From positions 1 through 14,868 of the forward strand of contig JASFIT010000066.1 in the NCBI GenBank assembly GCA_050122535.1: a DNA stretch of 14,868 nt, written 5' to 3'. The stretch is from JASFEQ01 sp050122535 (GTDB lineage Bacteria > Desulfobacterota > DSM-4660 > Desulfatiglandales > HGW-15). Below, in pieces: positions 14,208 through 14,868 of the stretch. Both the position numbers and the translations under genes were made by a program. Every line of letters begins with the position of its first letter. Position 1 is the first letter of the stretch. The notes below the pieces were generated by a model. The model had not been told where the DNA came from. It searched no databases and worked only from the letters and a program-made list of their open reading frames with translations.

Positions 14208-14229
14208 AATTTGAGGAGGAAAACCAGAT

Positions 14230-14448
14230 ATGAGTCAACGGAGCTGGTTTCGCCCTTTCAAAATCCTGCTGATCGCTGTTGCTGGTTTAGGCATGATCAC
14301 CGGATGCGACAGCGGCGAAAAGGTCGTTGATGAGGTGACAGGGCATAGGGCAGTCAAACAGTACCATAAAACCAAAAAGGATCTAGAGAAGATAGAAGAT
14401 CAGCAGGCGGAAAGATATAAAGCCATCCCAGATGATGAGGATAAGTAA
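14230..14448 (+). CDS. Small lipoprotein of unknown function
   Basis: A 72-residue predicted lipoprotein. Residues 1-25 form a signal peptide (basic start, FKILLIAVAGLGMITG core) with the lipobox cysteine at 26. The residue after the cysteine is Asp, which in E. coli keeps lipoproteins in the inner membrane. The short mature part is highly charged and probably helical (KQYHKTKKDLEKIEDQQAERYK), with an acidic end. The ATG has a strong ribosome-binding site, GGAGGA at 14215-14220, nine bases away. It is separated by 386 bp of repeats from the histidine kinase, and its stop lies only 3 bp from the convergent stop of the gene on the other strand. No family recognised; the gene call is well supported by the signal and RBS. 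Confidence 0.75.
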   Translation: MSQRSWFRPFKILLIAVAGLGMITGCDSGEKVVDEVTGHRAVKQYHKTKKDLEKIEDQQAERYKAIPDDEDK

Positions 14449-14451
14449 AGG

Positions 14452-14868
14452 CTAGTAGCTTTTTGAGCAGCAGGTTTTATGGAATTCTATGTCTAGATCC
14501 ATCTCTCGGGCCTTTTCTACCGCCTCCTCGGCAGGCATGGCGATGCGGTTGACGCCTGCCTCCAGGGCCAACATGTCCGTCTCAGCCCTATGTTGTCCCA
14601 GCGGGCGTCCGCAACTGAGGGAGATGGGTACTTGAGGCAATCTCAATCGGGCGGCGGCTACAAATCGGGCCACATCCTCAGGCTCAGGGGGTTGAACGCC
14701 AGCCATGGGTGTCTCTCGCATTGGCTTGAGAACAACGATGACCAGGGTTGTGATAGGGTGTTTGGCTACCATCTCTAGGGCGACCATTTCGCCCTTGATC
14801 TCTCCATAGTGGAGACCAACAACGATATGGGGGATAAGGGGAATTTTTGTGGATGCCAAGGCTTTCAG
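14452..14868 (-). CDS. Partial radical SAM enzyme, C-terminal part (BioB/ThiH-like barrel)
   Basis: The frame is open to the window edge, so the gene starts outside; the 138 visible codons are its C-terminal part. The CxxxCxxC radical-SAM motif is therefore not in view. The visible sequence shows barrel strands and loops of the biotin-synthase-like class: PHIVVGLHYGEIKGEMVALE, VIVVLKPMRETPMAGVQPPE, ISLSCGRPLG and EAGVNRIAMPAEEA, ending in a double cysteine HKTCCSKSY. This resembles radical SAM proteins annotated as BioB/ThiH-like, including the LipS-type lipoyl synthases of archaea and sulfur bacteria, but the link to LipS is a weak guess. The gene converges on the small lipoprotein gene with a 3-bp gap, so the two share a terminator region with no clear stem. 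Confidence 0.65.
   Translation of the reverse strand: MKALASTKIPLIPHIVVGLHYGEIKGEMVALEMVAKHPITTLVIVVLKPMRETPMAGVQPPEPEDVARFVAAARLRLPQVPISLSCGRPLGQHRAETDMLALEAGVNRIAMPAEEAVEKAREMDLDIEFHKTCCSKSY

Overview
The window looks like a chromosomal segment from an anaerobic Desulfobacterota-type bacterium (former Deltaproteobacteria). This is inferred from gene content, not from a marker gene. The clues are a TAXI-type TRAP transporter beside an AprA-like flavoprotein and a small dicluster ferredoxin; a Ser/Thr kinase with the IAVGGMAE glycine loop and C-terminal TPRs; a PAS/PAS/GAF histidine kinase with the MAKKP...LEQRVKELEKEA N-terminus; and dispersed palindromic intergenic repeats. No rRNA, tRNA, CRISPR array, transposase or phage gene was found.

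Left half (about 93-8031, all on the minus strand, so read from right to left): a TAXI solute-binding protein, a large fused TRAP permease, a metal-dependent amidohydrolase of the ACMSD/resorcylate-decarboxylase type, an FAD flavoprotein of the AprA/fumarate-reductase superfamily, a 2x[4Fe-4S] ferredoxin, an HD-domain phosphohydrolase and a LEA14-like lipoprotein. The simplest reading is import of an organic acid, hydrolysis or decarboxylation by the amidohydrolase, and an oxidation or reduction by the flavoprotein with electrons passing through the ferredoxin. The substrate cannot be read from the sequence. A 250-bp gap holding a palindromic repeat separates the transport/amidohydrolase genes from the flavoprotein genes, so these may be two transcription units.

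Centre (8032-8623): a 592-bp divergent intergenic region with several inverted repeats and a good sigma70-like promoter facing right.

Right half (8624-14448, plus strand): a membrane-spanning Ser/Thr kinase with extracytoplasmic TPRs, translationally coupled to a double-LysM lipoprotein; then a soluble PAS-PAS-GAF histidine kinase with a five-cysteine cluster inserted near the end of its ATPase domain; then 386 bp filled with repeat elements (a cruciform repeat also present at 4887-4944, a 119-bp MITE-like element and an IS200/IS605-like hairpin); then a 72-residue lipoprotein. The right edge cuts a minus-strand gene whose visible part resembles the C-terminal half of a BioB/ThiH-like radical SAM enzyme.

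The most interesting points are the transporter/amidohydrolase/AprA-like/ferredoxin gene set, which is a candidate uncharacterised pathway; the cysteine module of the histidine kinase; the coupled kinase and LysM lipoprotein pair; and the density of palindromic repeats. I did not find a complete system that I can say is new. Start sites were moved from the longest reading frame for three genes, on Shine-Dalgarno or signal-peptide grounds.
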